Source of the DNA: Pseudoalteromonas amylolytica | GTDB taxonomy: Bacteria; Pseudomonadota; Gammaproteobacteria; Enterobacterales; Alteromonadaceae | Length of the DNA stretch: 64,000 bases | Reading direction: 5' to 3' | Assembly (NCBI RefSeq): GCF_001854605.1 | Contig: NZ_MKJU01000030.1 | Location: forward strand, 249,840-313,839 | Part shown: positions 33,762-42,289 of the stretch, piece after piece | Layout of the letters: the number at the start of each line of letters is the position of its first letter | Position numbering within the stretch: position 1 is the stretch's first letter | Notes under the pieces: generated by a model | What the model was told of the DNA's origin: nothing | What the model saw: only the letters and a program-made list of their open reading frames with translations | Databases searched by the model: none | Position numbers and translations under genes: made by a program

Positions 33762-35723
33762 TTACTCAGCCTGTGCGCTTAACAACACACCAGAGAAACT
33801 TCGATATGCTTTTATACCTAAATGCCATACGCCCGATTGAGGGTTAGTGATGCTACAAAGTTCATCATTACCATCTTCATACGGGCGGCATTCATAACTA
33901 GAAGTTGTGGGCTGCTGTGCAAATCTAATGTATAAGTCTGCATCACCTGAGCCGCCGCTCGTTTGTACATTTAGGCTGCTGGAGCCTGAAGGCACTTCAA
34001 AGGTGTAGTATAGCCACTCGCCTTTACTGGCACTTTGGTCGGGCCATTGCTGTTGTTTACCCGGTGTTGTGCCGACATTGAAGTTAGCTACCAAACTCAA
34101 GTTAGAATAGGCCTCATAAGCGTGCAACATCACATAGTATTTACCTGATTGAATGGTATTGATAGTACAGTTTTCAGCATTACCATTTTCGTATGGGCGG
34201 CAGTCATAATCTTGTTGTGTAGCAAGCTGGGCAAACTTAACATATAGGTCTGCATCACCACTGCCTCCTGAGGTAGTAAATGATAGGCTGGATGTGTTTT
34301 CTGGCACATCAAGTACGTAGTGGGTTTCGTTGTCTTTTGCGGCATTTAACCCTGTTAGTGCTTCACCATTTTGTAACGCGATAGCATCAGGCGGCTCAAC
34401 TGGGCCCGAACCATTATCGATAACACTTAATTTATTACTCGCTTGTTTGAGTGTAAGCACTTCCCCAATCTCATTTGCGTGCCACCAATTGATATTGGCA
34501 GGGAGCGCAAGAGGGTCTGCTGCGCGCTGTTCACGCGTCAGTGTGTCGGCCGATGCGTCAAATTGTGCGGTGCGTACCAATAAGTTATCTGTACTGACAG
34601 AGAGTACTTTAAATTGCTGAATACTTGCCAAATCAATCGTCCAAGACTTAGGGTCGTTGGCGGAGCGGGCAGGTGCACCCCAGCTGCCTTCACCCACGTA
34701 AACAGTGCCGCCTGAGGTAGTCGCGTTAAAGCCATTATTGGTTGGCTGTAATGCTTGGGTGAGTTTGTTGATATGAGTATCTGATTCAACAACTAGGTTC
34801 ATTGCATGGTTATAAAATGCATCGGCCCACCAAGTATGTAAAATGGTATTGTCAGACTTACCAGAGTAGTGCGGATACATAGGTTTGTGGTATTGCGCGC
34901 TACGCCAAGTGGTTGTATCACCATTGTTGCTAAGATCTTGCGTTAACCAGTTGTTCATCGCGGTAGCATAGCTTGACCAGCCACTGTTTTTATATTGACT
35001 ATTTAGCGTGTAAACACGAAGCAAGGTGCCGACGTTAAAAGCACCGTAGGTATCTGAACTGGTACATTCACCATCTTGGTTGTAGTCAACCCCAAACACT
35101 TGGCACAGTGTTTTGTAATTGTCATCTTCATGATTGCCATGGGTGGCTACAAACGGATAAATACGTTGGTAATTTACGCCGTCAATCACATCGTCTGAGA
35201 AGGTTAGCTGCCAGTCTTGCAGATACTCTTTCATTTCTGAGACGGAGTTTGCATTGGTGTAGTCGCCACCATGCATGATGAACAGAGGGCGAATTTTTGC
35301 GATAAGCTGATTACCTTGGCGGCGTGTTGTCCAACCCGTTCGGGTGTCACCGCCAGCGATGGCCGTAAACGGTTGGTTGTCAGTTGGCGCAGTTTTAAAC
35401 CACAGCGGCTGTGAACAGCCTTGGCTGTCACAAACACGATAATAAATAGCGGTATTTGCACTGAGGTTTTGCAATGTTACAAACTGACTTTCAAGACCTC
35501 CATCAAAGGTGTGAGATGCGCTGATGTTTTGCACCGTCCAACTTTGCTCATCTGTTGATGTACCATATTTGACGTGATGATTACTTCCCCCGTTTGGGGT
35601 GAAGCCAATAGTCGCTTGTGATGAGGGGTTATGATCCCAGATCAGTCTATGGTATTGACTACCGGCTTGGGCGCTGGCGGCAAGGGTTAAACCGACAGCA
35701 AGGCTCACGATACGTGTGCTCAT
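33762..35723 (-). CDS. Exported metallophosphoesterase with two PPC domains
   Basis: A 653-residue secreted calcineurin-like (purple-acid-phosphatase-like) phosphoesterase. A signal peptide ends near residue 20 (AQA). An N-terminal fibronectin-like region (about 22-110) precedes the phosphatase core: GGDTR near 123, MHGGDY near 150, THGNHE near 194, YHKPMYPH near 279, SDTHIN near 314. Two PPC domains follow (about 450-545 and 555-650), each with DADLY and CRPYE segments. They resemble the PPC domain of the collagenase 1.5 kb away. It is the third gene of a minus-strand operon, 15 bases after the DUF1566 gene. Confidence 0.9.
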   Translation of the reverse strand: MSTRIVSLAVGLTLAASAQAGSQYHRLIWDHNPSSQATIGFTPNGGSNHHVKYGTSTDEQSWTVQNISASHTFDGGLESQFVTLQNLSANTAIYYRVCDSQGCSQPLWFKTAPTDNQPFTAIAGGDTRTGWTTRRQGNQLIAKIRPLFIMHGGDYTNANSVSEMKEYLQDWQLTFSDDVIDGVNYQRIYPFVATHGNHEDDNYKTLCQVFGVDYNQDGECTSSDTYGAFNVGTLLRVYTLNSQYKNSGWSSYATAMNNWLTQDLSNNGDTTTWRSAQYHKPMYPHYSGKSDNTILHTWWADAFYNHAMNLVVESDTHINKLTQALQPTNNGFNATTSGGTVYVGEGSWGAPARSANDPKSWTIDLASIQQFKVLSVSTDNLLVRTAQFDASADTLTREQRAADPLALPANINWWHANEIGEVLTLKQASNKLSVIDNGSGPVEPPDAIALQNGEALTGLNAAKDNETHYVLDVPENTSSLSFTTSGGSGDADLYVKFAQLATQQDYDCRPYENGNAENCTINTIQSGKYYVMLHAYEAYSNLSLVANFNVGTTPGKQQQWPDQSASKGEWLYYTFEVPSGSSSLNVQTSGGSGDADLYIRFAQQPTTSSYECRPYEDGNDELCSITNPQSGVWHLGIKAYRSFSGVLLSAQAE

Positions 35724-35738
35724 TTCCTTGATCCTATA

Positions 35739-36407
35739 TTAATGTGTAGTTGAAGTGTCGCGACTGCTTAGCTGCGCATGAGAGTAAGCCTTAGTGATAT
35801 CACTCACTAAGATAACAAAGGCGGCGTTTCTATAGGGCAAGGTAACAACTTTACCGTTATGGAAGTTCACCGCTTTGGCACCTTGTTTTAGGTGCGCAAA
35901 TTGTTGCTGTAATTTGACGTTGGCATGGTTTGTCCAGTAATCACCTTTTTTGATGTGAGTAAAATAGTCATAGGCGATATAGGGCTGACCAGGGCGTGCA
36001 GGCGGCTGTATTAAACTGGCGAGTTCACGCTCGGTTGGTAGTCGCCAGTTCTTTTGGCCACACAGCGTTTTATCATTGGTATGGCGGATAAGGTCTTGGG
36101 TATCGCAGCGCGCAGACTCAAAATAGCAGTCACCAAAATTAGCTTTGCCTAAACCTTGGTCATACCAAGAGTATGTCCAGTAGCCATCATGAATAGACTC
36201 ATCGTCTGTTTTTACTTCCCACAACAGATTGTGCTGGTGATCCAGCACGCAGGCCCACGGACCTTGCCATGGCGATAACGGCTGGCCTTGCGCGGTTATT
36301 TTTGTAAACCTTGGGTGCGTGATGGGCGTCATCAGTATGTCGTCAAAAACAACGTACATGCTCACTATCGCAACAATGAGCATTGAAATGAAAAATCTTT
36401 TGATCAC
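35739..36407 (-). CDS. DUF1566-type envelope protein
   Basis: A 222-residue protein with an N-terminal membrane anchor or signal (about 5-25). The rest resembles DUF1566 (Lcl C-terminal) domains: GLGKANFGDC near 90, CGQKNWRLPTERELASLI near 115-132, and DYWTNHAN near 155. The exact role is unknown. Its start overlaps the stop of the upstream cytochrome gene by 4 bases (ATGA), so the two are translationally coupled. The operon suggests it acts at the periplasmic face with the heme protein. Confidence 0.8.
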   Translation of the reverse strand: MIKRFFISMLIVAIVSMYVVFDDILMTPITHPRFTKITAQGQPLSPWQGPWACVLDHQHNLLWEVKTDDESIHDGYWTYSWYDQGLGKANFGDCYFESARCDTQDLIRHTNDKTLCGQKNWRLPTERELASLIQPPARPGQPYIAYDYFTHIKKGDYWTNHANVKLQQQFAHLKQGAKAVNFHNGKVVTLPYRNAAFVILVSDITKAYSHAQLSSRDTSTTH

Positions 36408-37906
36408 AGTAAATACCTAAGTTTGATTGCACGCTGGTGGCGAGTGTGGGCAATTTGGCTGCTATCAAAGGCTGACACCCAGATACACGTATCGCTATTA
36501 AGCGGCACATCATATTTAGACTGAGTCTGGTTTTTTCTTACCAACTCCAAGGTCCAAAAACCGTCTTGCCAATGGCCTTTAGCTCGTACGTCGGCACGAT
36601 CGCCTTCGAACCGATTGGAGCGATAAAGTACGGAGCTTAGTTGTGTGCCTATGGGATAGGTATCTTTTGACTTGTGGTAGGGCCGAGAACCAAACCAAGG
36701 TAATACCGCTTTGTTACTGTTGTCGTCGTGGGTGGGCAATCTTTTTGGGGTAACCTGATTAGGTGAATACCACAACCAATTCATCACATATGCGCCACTT
36801 TCTTTACCATCCGTCTGGTAGCCTGCCTTGTAGCGACGTTGACCACTCAGAGGCGTTGCCAGTGGGCCGATAAAATTGTCATCGGCTAGCACCATATCGT
36901 TGGTACGAACGGCTTTCCAATGCCACAGATCACGTACTTTACCATCTAAACTGGCATGGTAACCCTTACCATGCCAGTTGGCTGGCTTATCGGCAAAGGG
37001 CTTTTTACCTAAGTAGCTGGTGCCATCTGCACCCAGATCACAGCTGTTTGAGAGCATCACCGCGAATTTATCTTCATAGTGACTTTGCTCATCAAATTGA
37101 TAAAAGCCGTTCTCTTGGACCTTCCAACCCTGTGATGTTTTTGTCAAAGGCAAGTGTCGCAAACTCTTGCTTGGATCTGCCCAGCGAAACAAAAAAAATG
37201 TTTCCTGCTGGTTACTCAGTGCCTTTATTTGCACCTGCGTACGGCCATTGTCAAAGTTGGCTCCACCGGCGGTATCAACCAAAAACGAATGTGCTTGTTG
37301 CCACTGAGGTTCATTGGCTAGGCCGTCTATCTCCATCAAGACTTGGTTCGAGATAGGTGCAATATTCAATGTGTGTGTTAGCGCATTAATGATAAAAAAA
37401 ACGGCTGTGGTACATAGGCTTAGCCCTGCAAGCAAGGCAACAGGAACGTGTTTGTTGCTCATCAGCAGAATTTTCTTAAAGGCTTTACGGCCAAATTGGA
37501 GCATATACACCCAACTGTGCAGTAATAAGTAAACAACAATGGCCAATGCACTGTAATAATGTAAAGACGTAACTTGTTTGGGCGTTATATCGAGATAATT
37601 TAGTAATCCGCTCACTAAACATACTGTTAAACTAATATAACCAAACCATGTAACCATGCGGTGGTAGTGGCTTTGTGAGGTAACGGCGCCTCTGCTTATT
37701 CTAAAATATAAATAATACACACTGACAATCAATAGCAGACTGGCAGATAGCAAGTGTAAGTTATGGACCTGCCCTGATGGAAACAGCGTTGCTACGGTTA
37801 GTAAGTATGGTTTAGTTAATGTTGCGATACGAAAGCCAGATAGCAAGCTTAGCGTAATTGCGAATATAGCAGCGGTGTGTAAAAGGATAAAAATTGAACG
37901 TCGCAC
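36404..37906 (-). CDS. Cytochrome b561-like membrane domain fused to an ethylbenzene-dehydrogenase-type heme domain
   Basis: A 500-residue fusion. Residues 1-185 have about five membrane helices with paired histidines (LLHTAA, HNLHLL, SLHYY, LLHSWVY) typical of b-type di-heme cytochromes. Residues about 190-500 resemble the EB_dh heme-binding domain of ethylbenzene and dimethylsulfide dehydrogenase gamma subunits: LFRWADPSKSLRH near 240, CDLGADG near 289 and DLWHWKAVRTND near 325. It would pass electrons between quinones and a periplasmic partner. The catalytic molybdoenzyme subunits are absent. It is first in a three-gene operon. Confidence 0.87.
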   Translation of the reverse strand: MRRSIFILLHTAAIFAITLSLLSGFRIATLTKPYLLTVATLFPSGQVHNLHLLSASLLLIVSVYYLYFRISRGAVTSQSHYHRMVTWFGYISLTVCLVSGLLNYLDITPKQVTSLHYYSALAIVVYLLLHSWVYMLQFGRKAFKKILLMSNKHVPVALLAGLSLCTTAVFFIINALTHTLNIAPISNQVLMEIDGLANEPQWQQAHSFLVDTAGGANFDNGRTQVQIKALSNQQETFFLFRWADPSKSLRHLPLTKTSQGWKVQENGFYQFDEQSHYEDKFAVMLSNSCDLGADGTSYLGKKPFADKPANWHGKGYHASLDGKVRDLWHWKAVRTNDMVLADDNFIGPLATPLSGQRRYKAGYQTDGKESGAYVMNWLWYSPNQVTPKRLPTHDDNSNKAVLPWFGSRPYHKSKDTYPIGTQLSSVLYRSNRFEGDRADVRAKGHWQDGFWTLELVRKNQTQSKYDVPLNSDTCIWVSAFDSSQIAHTRHQRAIKLRYLL

Positions 37907-38085
37907 GAAATTTCACTGAGTAAAATAAATGTAAATATATACTGCATTTTATTTACGTAGTGTGAAGGGGGGATGACAATCTATTAATTATCAAAGTATT
38001 TTTTAGAGTTCTTAGCGAATGCAAGATCCTATCCTATACTCAAATATAATCAGCTTTAAGCGTTTCATCTTCACTAGGGGGGGCG

Positions 38086-39270
38086 ATGACTGTGTCAAAA
38101 ATAGCGAATGATAGCGTTATTGACAGCATGACAGATATCGTTGCTTGTTTGAATACGAGTGATTCGATACAACGCTTCTTGCTGGATATTCATTGTATAT
38201 TGCAAAAAGTCACATACGCGGATAACTTTTACGTCGTCTTGTTTGGACGTGATGATACGCTTCACTTCCCATATTTTCATGATGTGATGGACAACATCAG
38301 GGCTGAAGACCTAGAAGACATCAATTTGAATGTGGTTGAAAAAACGCTGACAGGGTATGCCATCAGTCAACGGAAAATTTGCAATTTTACCGAGCAAGAT
38401 ATACAGCAGCTTATTGATTCTGGAGAACTACAGGTACTAGGCACGATGCCTAAACAATGGTTGTGCTTTCCGTTACTTAATCGCAGCTCCTATCTTGGTG
38501 CGTTTATTATTCAGTCCTATCGTAATGAGCAAGAATACTCAGGTGTGATTGTTGATGTACTTTTTACGATTAGTCATGTGATCTCTTCCGCATTAGATGC
38601 TTTCAATAACCAACGTGCTTTACTCGAAGCAAATGAAGCGTTGCAAATCTATCAAAGAGAATTAGAAGAGAGAGTACAGGCGCGTACGCAAGAGCTACAA
38701 AAAAGCCTTGAAGAAGTTCGTCAGGAGGTGCAAAAACGTGAGCAGTTGCAGCAGCAACTGGAATATGAATCGTTACACGATAACTTGACGGGTCTGGCTA
38801 ATCGGAAATATTTGTTTAAAGAGTTATCTCGACTGGCCGCAAAATCACAGCGTTCAAATCTGGAAATCTATGTGTTGTATATCGATCTAGATGATTTTAA
38901 GCCGATCAATGATAATTACGGTCATCACGCTGGCGATATTGTCTTACAAACGGTAGCTAAAAGACTGGTCGAAGAAGTGAGAAGTTACGATCTCGTTTCT
39001 CGCCTAGGTGGTGATGAGTTTGTGGTGCTGATGACTGAGCCACTTCACTTTGGGGTATTACAGCAAGTTTGTGAGAGGTTGCTTAAAGCTGTTTCTATGC
39101 CAGTTGATGTACCTGACAATAGTCAGGTTCGATGTGGTTGCAGCATTGGCGTGACCGGGAACTATGCTCAGGCTTTCAGTGCAGAAGCCATTTTACATCA
39201 AGCAGATGACGCGCTTTATCAAGCTAAGAATAATGGCAAAAAACAAATCTCTTTTTCAGTGTCAAAGTAA
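38086..39270 (+). CDS. GAF-GGDEF diguanylate cyclase
   Basis: A 394-residue cytoplasmic sensor enzyme that makes c-di-GMP. An N-terminal GAF-like domain occupies about 15-170 and a coiled coil about 172-225 (ELEERVQARTQELQKSLEEV). The GGDEF domain begins HDNLTGLANRKYLF near 230. The active site is an intact GGDEF at 308-312, with an RSYD inhibitory-site motif five residues before it, so product feedback is likely. It is transcribed alone. The signal sensed by GAF is not apparent. Confidence 0.95.
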   Translation: MTVSKIANDSVIDSMTDIVACLNTSDSIQRFLLDIHCILQKVTYADNFYVVLFGRDDTLHFPYFHDVMDNIRAEDLEDINLNVVEKTLTGYAISQRKICNFTEQDIQQLIDSGELQVLGTMPKQWLCFPLLNRSSYLGAFIIQSYRNEQEYSGVIVDVLFTISHVISSALDAFNNQRALLEANEALQIYQRELEERVQARTQELQKSLEEVRQEVQKREQLQQQLEYESLHDNLTGLANRKYLFKELSRLAAKSQRSNLEIYVLYIDLDDFKPINDNYGHHAGDIVLQTVAKRLVEEVRSYDLVSRLGGDEFVVLMTEPLHFGVLQQVCERLLKAVSMPVDVPDNSQVRCGCSIGVTGNYAQAFSAEAILHQADDALYQAKNNGKKQISFSVSK

Positions 39271-39348
39271 CGGTAAACTTTTTAAGGCTTTGCTTTAGTC
39301 TGGCTTTGCTTTAGGATCGAGCCACAAAGATTTCCTGTAGCTTAAGTT

Positions 39349-40404
39349 ATGGCATTGAGAATACTGTTTATTTTTTGTTGTTTATGGTCGATTCATACAC
39401 CAGCAGTTGAAGTGACTGATTTGTATCAAAGCGAGCTGTATGTCACTGATAAAAGTCGCGACACGCGAGTCGAAGCCAGCAAAAAAGCGTTGTACAACGT
39501 AATAAAAAAACTCACAGGTCGCCATGAAGGTGGGGACTCTACGCTTATCAAACAAGCAATGCGCTCTATCTCAGACTATATGCTCAAGTATGAATATTTA
39601 GATGCGCAAGATGGAACGGTTAAAATACGTGTAAAGTTTGAGCCAACCAAAGTCGAAGAATTGGTCAGAGATGCCCAGCTACCACTTTGGGGGAATCGTC
39701 GACCACTGATCGCGATTTGGCTTGCTATTGAAGACAATTTTCGCCGTGAGTTTGTTACCCAAGACAGTTATCCGCAGCTTGAACGTTTAATTTACGATAC
39801 GGCAGCGGAGTGGGGTGTGCCTGTCATAGTGCCATTACTTGACCTTGATGACCTGGCCAAGGTAAGCGTTGCTGAGGTTTGGGGAAACTTCTCTGAGCCT
39901 GTGGAGCTTGCATCGCAAAGATACAACGCGGAGCGCGCTATCACAGCACGTATGTTCCAACAGCGTAACAGTAGCAGCTGGCAGTTGGAGTGGCGCTATA
40001 CCGATGCGCAAATGTTTGAAGTCAACAAATTAGTTGGCGATAAACAGCAGATCCTCATCACCATGGTGAATGACTTTTCATCAGCATTAGCAAAAAATTA
40101 CGCGATTGACCCGAATGTTTCTTTGGCGACTCAAACCACTTCTTTGATTGTTGATAATCTCAAGACCTTCACATCAATTGAGTTGGCAAAAAGGCAACTT
40201 ACCAGTTTGAGTACAGTGGTGGATGTGGATGTTGTGTACCGCTCTGCAGATGTGGTTAGGTTTGAGATCCAACATAGCTCGACGTTAGACGATCTCGTTA
40301 AATCATTGAACTTAGAGCAAGCGTTTAACATTTATGTTGACCCGCATGCGTTTTATCAAATCGCCAACGCCTCGAATTTACGCTATAGCTGGGTAGGCCA
40401 GTGA
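39349..40404 (+). CDS. DUF2066-family protein
   Basis: A 351-residue exported protein (signal peptide about 1-18, cleaved before VEVTDLYQSELYV). It matches the DUF2066 family: KKALYNVIKKLTG near 45, and EFEPTK-like VKFEPTKVEELV near 100. Its function is not established; members sit next to hda in many gammaproteobacteria, as here. The TGA stop overlaps the hda ATG (TGATG). Confidence 0.88.
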   Translation: MALRILFIFCCLWSIHTPAVEVTDLYQSELYVTDKSRDTRVEASKKALYNVIKKLTGRHEGGDSTLIKQAMRSISDYMLKYEYLDAQDGTVKIRVKFEPTKVEELVRDAQLPLWGNRRPLIAIWLAIEDNFRREFVTQDSYPQLERLIYDTAAEWGVPVIVPLLDLDDLAKVSVAEVWGNFSEPVELASQRYNAERAITARMFQQRNSSSWQLEWRYTDAQMFEVNKLVGDKQQILITMVNDFSSALAKNYAIDPNVSLATQTTSLIVDNLKTFTSIELAKRQLTSLSTVVDVDVVYRSADVVRFEIQHSSTLDDLVKSLNLEQAFNIYVDPHAFYQIANASNLRYSWVGQ

Positions 40405-41111
40405 TGAGTAACGAACCCATGCAAATGGCGCTGCCAGTGACCCTCCCAGATGACGAAACATTTGAGTCTTACTTTGGCGGCGCTCAGTCATTAGAGGTCA
40501 ACCATTTAAAAGCGTCATTGAGAAATCTTGCCAAGGATTTCCAATATACGTATTTATGTGGGTTGGCGGATTCTGGCAAGTCACATTTGCTTTATGCCAC
40601 ATGTATCCATGCTCAGGAGATGGGGTTGTCGACCATTTTATTAAGTCTTAGAGAAGTGATTGATTTTGGCCCAGCGGTCTTAGATGGTTTAGAGTCTTTG
40701 GATGTTGTATGTATCGATGATGTACATTTGGTGGCAGGTGTTGAGCATTGGGAAAAGGCGCTCTTTAACTTTTTCAATCGATTCAATGAACCCAATAAGT
40801 GCTTGGTTGTGACCGCGGATCTGTTGCCCAACATGCTGAACATAAATCTACCAGATCTTGAGTCTCGTTTGGCATGGGGAACCACATTTCAAATCCGCTC
40901 GATGAGCGATGATGATAAAGCCGAGGCCCTAGTAAAACGTGCAAATATGCGGGGCTTAGAGTTGAGCGATGAATGCGCACGCTTTTTGCTCACTCGATTG
41001 AGCCGTGATATGCGTGCCTTGCTCGATGTACTAGATAAACTCGATCATGCCTCGATGGCAGCACAAAGAAAGCTTACCATTCCATTTATTAAAACCACGC
41101 TGCGATTGTGA
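40404..41111 (+). CDS. hda: DnaA regulatory inactivator Hda
   Basis: About 235 residues related to the AAA+ domain of DnaA. In E. coli Hda with the sliding clamp promotes ATP hydrolysis by DnaA and prevents re-initiation. The clamp-binding peptide QMALPVTL is at the extreme N-terminus, followed by the nucleotide-binding loop CGLADSGKSHLL near 54 and DVVCIDDVHLV near 98. The ATG at 40404 overlaps the previous stop; a GTG one codon earlier is possible. Confidence 0.94.
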   Translation: MSNEPMQMALPVTLPDDETFESYFGGAQSLEVNHLKASLRNLAKDFQYTYLCGLADSGKSHLLYATCIHAQEMGLSTILLSLREVIDFGPAVLDGLESLDVVCIDDVHLVAGVEHWEKALFNFFNRFNEPNKCLVVTADLLPNMLNINLPDLESRLAWGTTFQIRSMSDDDKAEALVKRANMRGLELSDECARFLLTRLSRDMRALLDVLDKLDHASMAAQRKLTIPFIKTTLRL

Positions 41112-41292
41112 TGAACTTGCAAGTAAAATGGCGAAAATTTTTGTAGATTTATCCCAAAGGTGCAAGTTTTTACAAATATTCACCCACAATAGTAAACTCA
41201 ACCCGAGTTAGGGCTAGAATCTAGTCCTTGCTTTCAGTTATCATACGCGATTAATACAACAGCAAATTACCTCCATAAAGATCAGGTATAGA

Positions 41293-42273
41293 ATGAACTT
41301 AGAGAATATTTTAGCGCAAGCGTTAGAAGCCGTATCGGTAGCCCGCGAAATTGCGCACCTTGAGGATGTCCGAGTTAATTACCTTGGTAAAAAAGGTGAG
41401 ATCACAGGATTATTAAAAACTCTGGGCACGCTCGCACCAGAAGAGCGAAAAGAAGCCGGAGCCGTTATCAATCAGGCTAAAACTCAGGTGCAAGATGCGA
41501 TAAATGCAAAGCGTGAGCAATTGACTCAGCAAGCACTTGAGAAAAAATTGGCGGCAGAGACCATAGATGTCACGTTGCCTGGCCGCAACATGCCAATTGG
41601 TGGTTTGCACCCAGTGACACGCACGATAGAGCGTATCGAATCATTCTTCGGTGAATTAGGGTTTGCTGTTAAATCTGGTCCAGAAGTTGAGGATGACTTC
41701 CATAACTTTGATGCGCTAAATATTCCTGAGCACCACCCAGCACGTGCTGATCATGATACATTTTACTTCAACCCTAAATTGGTATTGCGTACACAAACTA
41801 GTGGCGTACAAATCCGTACCATGGAAGCTGAGCAGCCGCCACTTCGTATTATTTCTCCAGGTCGCGTATACCGAAATGATTACGACCAAACCCACACGCC
41901 AATGTTCCATCAGGTAGAAGGGTTGATGGTTGACACAGATGTGAGCTTTACTGAGCTTAAAGGTATTTTGCATGACTTCTTACGTAACTTTTTTGAGGAA
42001 GACATGGAAATTCGTTTCCGCCCATCTTATTTCCCATTTACAGAGCCTTCAGCTGAAGTGGATGTAAAAGGAAAAAATGGAAAATGGCTAGAAGTACTAG
42101 GCTGTGGCATGGTACACCCAAATGTATTGCGTTCAGTCGGTATCGACCCACAAAAGTATACGGGCTTTGCTTTTGGTATGGGTGTTGAGCGTTTAACCAT
42201 GTTGCGTTATGGCGTAAACGACTTACGCGCATTTTTCGAAAACGATTTAAAATTCCTAAACCAATTCAGATAA
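41293..42273 (+). CDS. pheS: Phenylalanyl-tRNA synthetase alpha subunit
   Basis: The 326-residue alpha subunit of the alpha2-beta2 enzyme that charges tRNA-Phe. An N-terminal coiled coil (about 1-90) is followed by the class II catalytic core, with motif 2 around GRVYRNDYDQTHTPMFHQVEG near 195-215 and motif 3 GFAFGMGVERLTMLRYG near 297-313. The length equals E. coli PheS (327). A 181-base leader precedes it; I see no phenylalanine-rich attenuator peptide. pheT follows after 16 bases. Confidence 0.98.
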   Translation: MNLENILAQALEAVSVAREIAHLEDVRVNYLGKKGEITGLLKTLGTLAPEERKEAGAVINQAKTQVQDAINAKREQLTQQALEKKLAAETIDVTLPGRNMPIGGLHPVTRTIERIESFFGELGFAVKSGPEVEDDFHNFDALNIPEHHPARADHDTFYFNPKLVLRTQTSGVQIRTMEAEQPPLRIISPGRVYRNDYDQTHTPMFHQVEGLMVDTDVSFTELKGILHDFLRNFFEEDMEIRFRPSYFPFTEPSAEVDVKGKNGKWLEVLGCGMVHPNVLRSVGIDPQKYTGFAFGMGVERLTMLRYGVNDLRAFFENDLKFLNQFR

Positions 42274-42289
42274 GAGCGAAGTTAATAAT

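Noticed and set aside
41112..41292. Phenylalanine attenuator leader (pheM-like) before pheS
   Set aside because: I looked for a short frame with consecutive Phe codons followed by a terminator hairpin and found neither.
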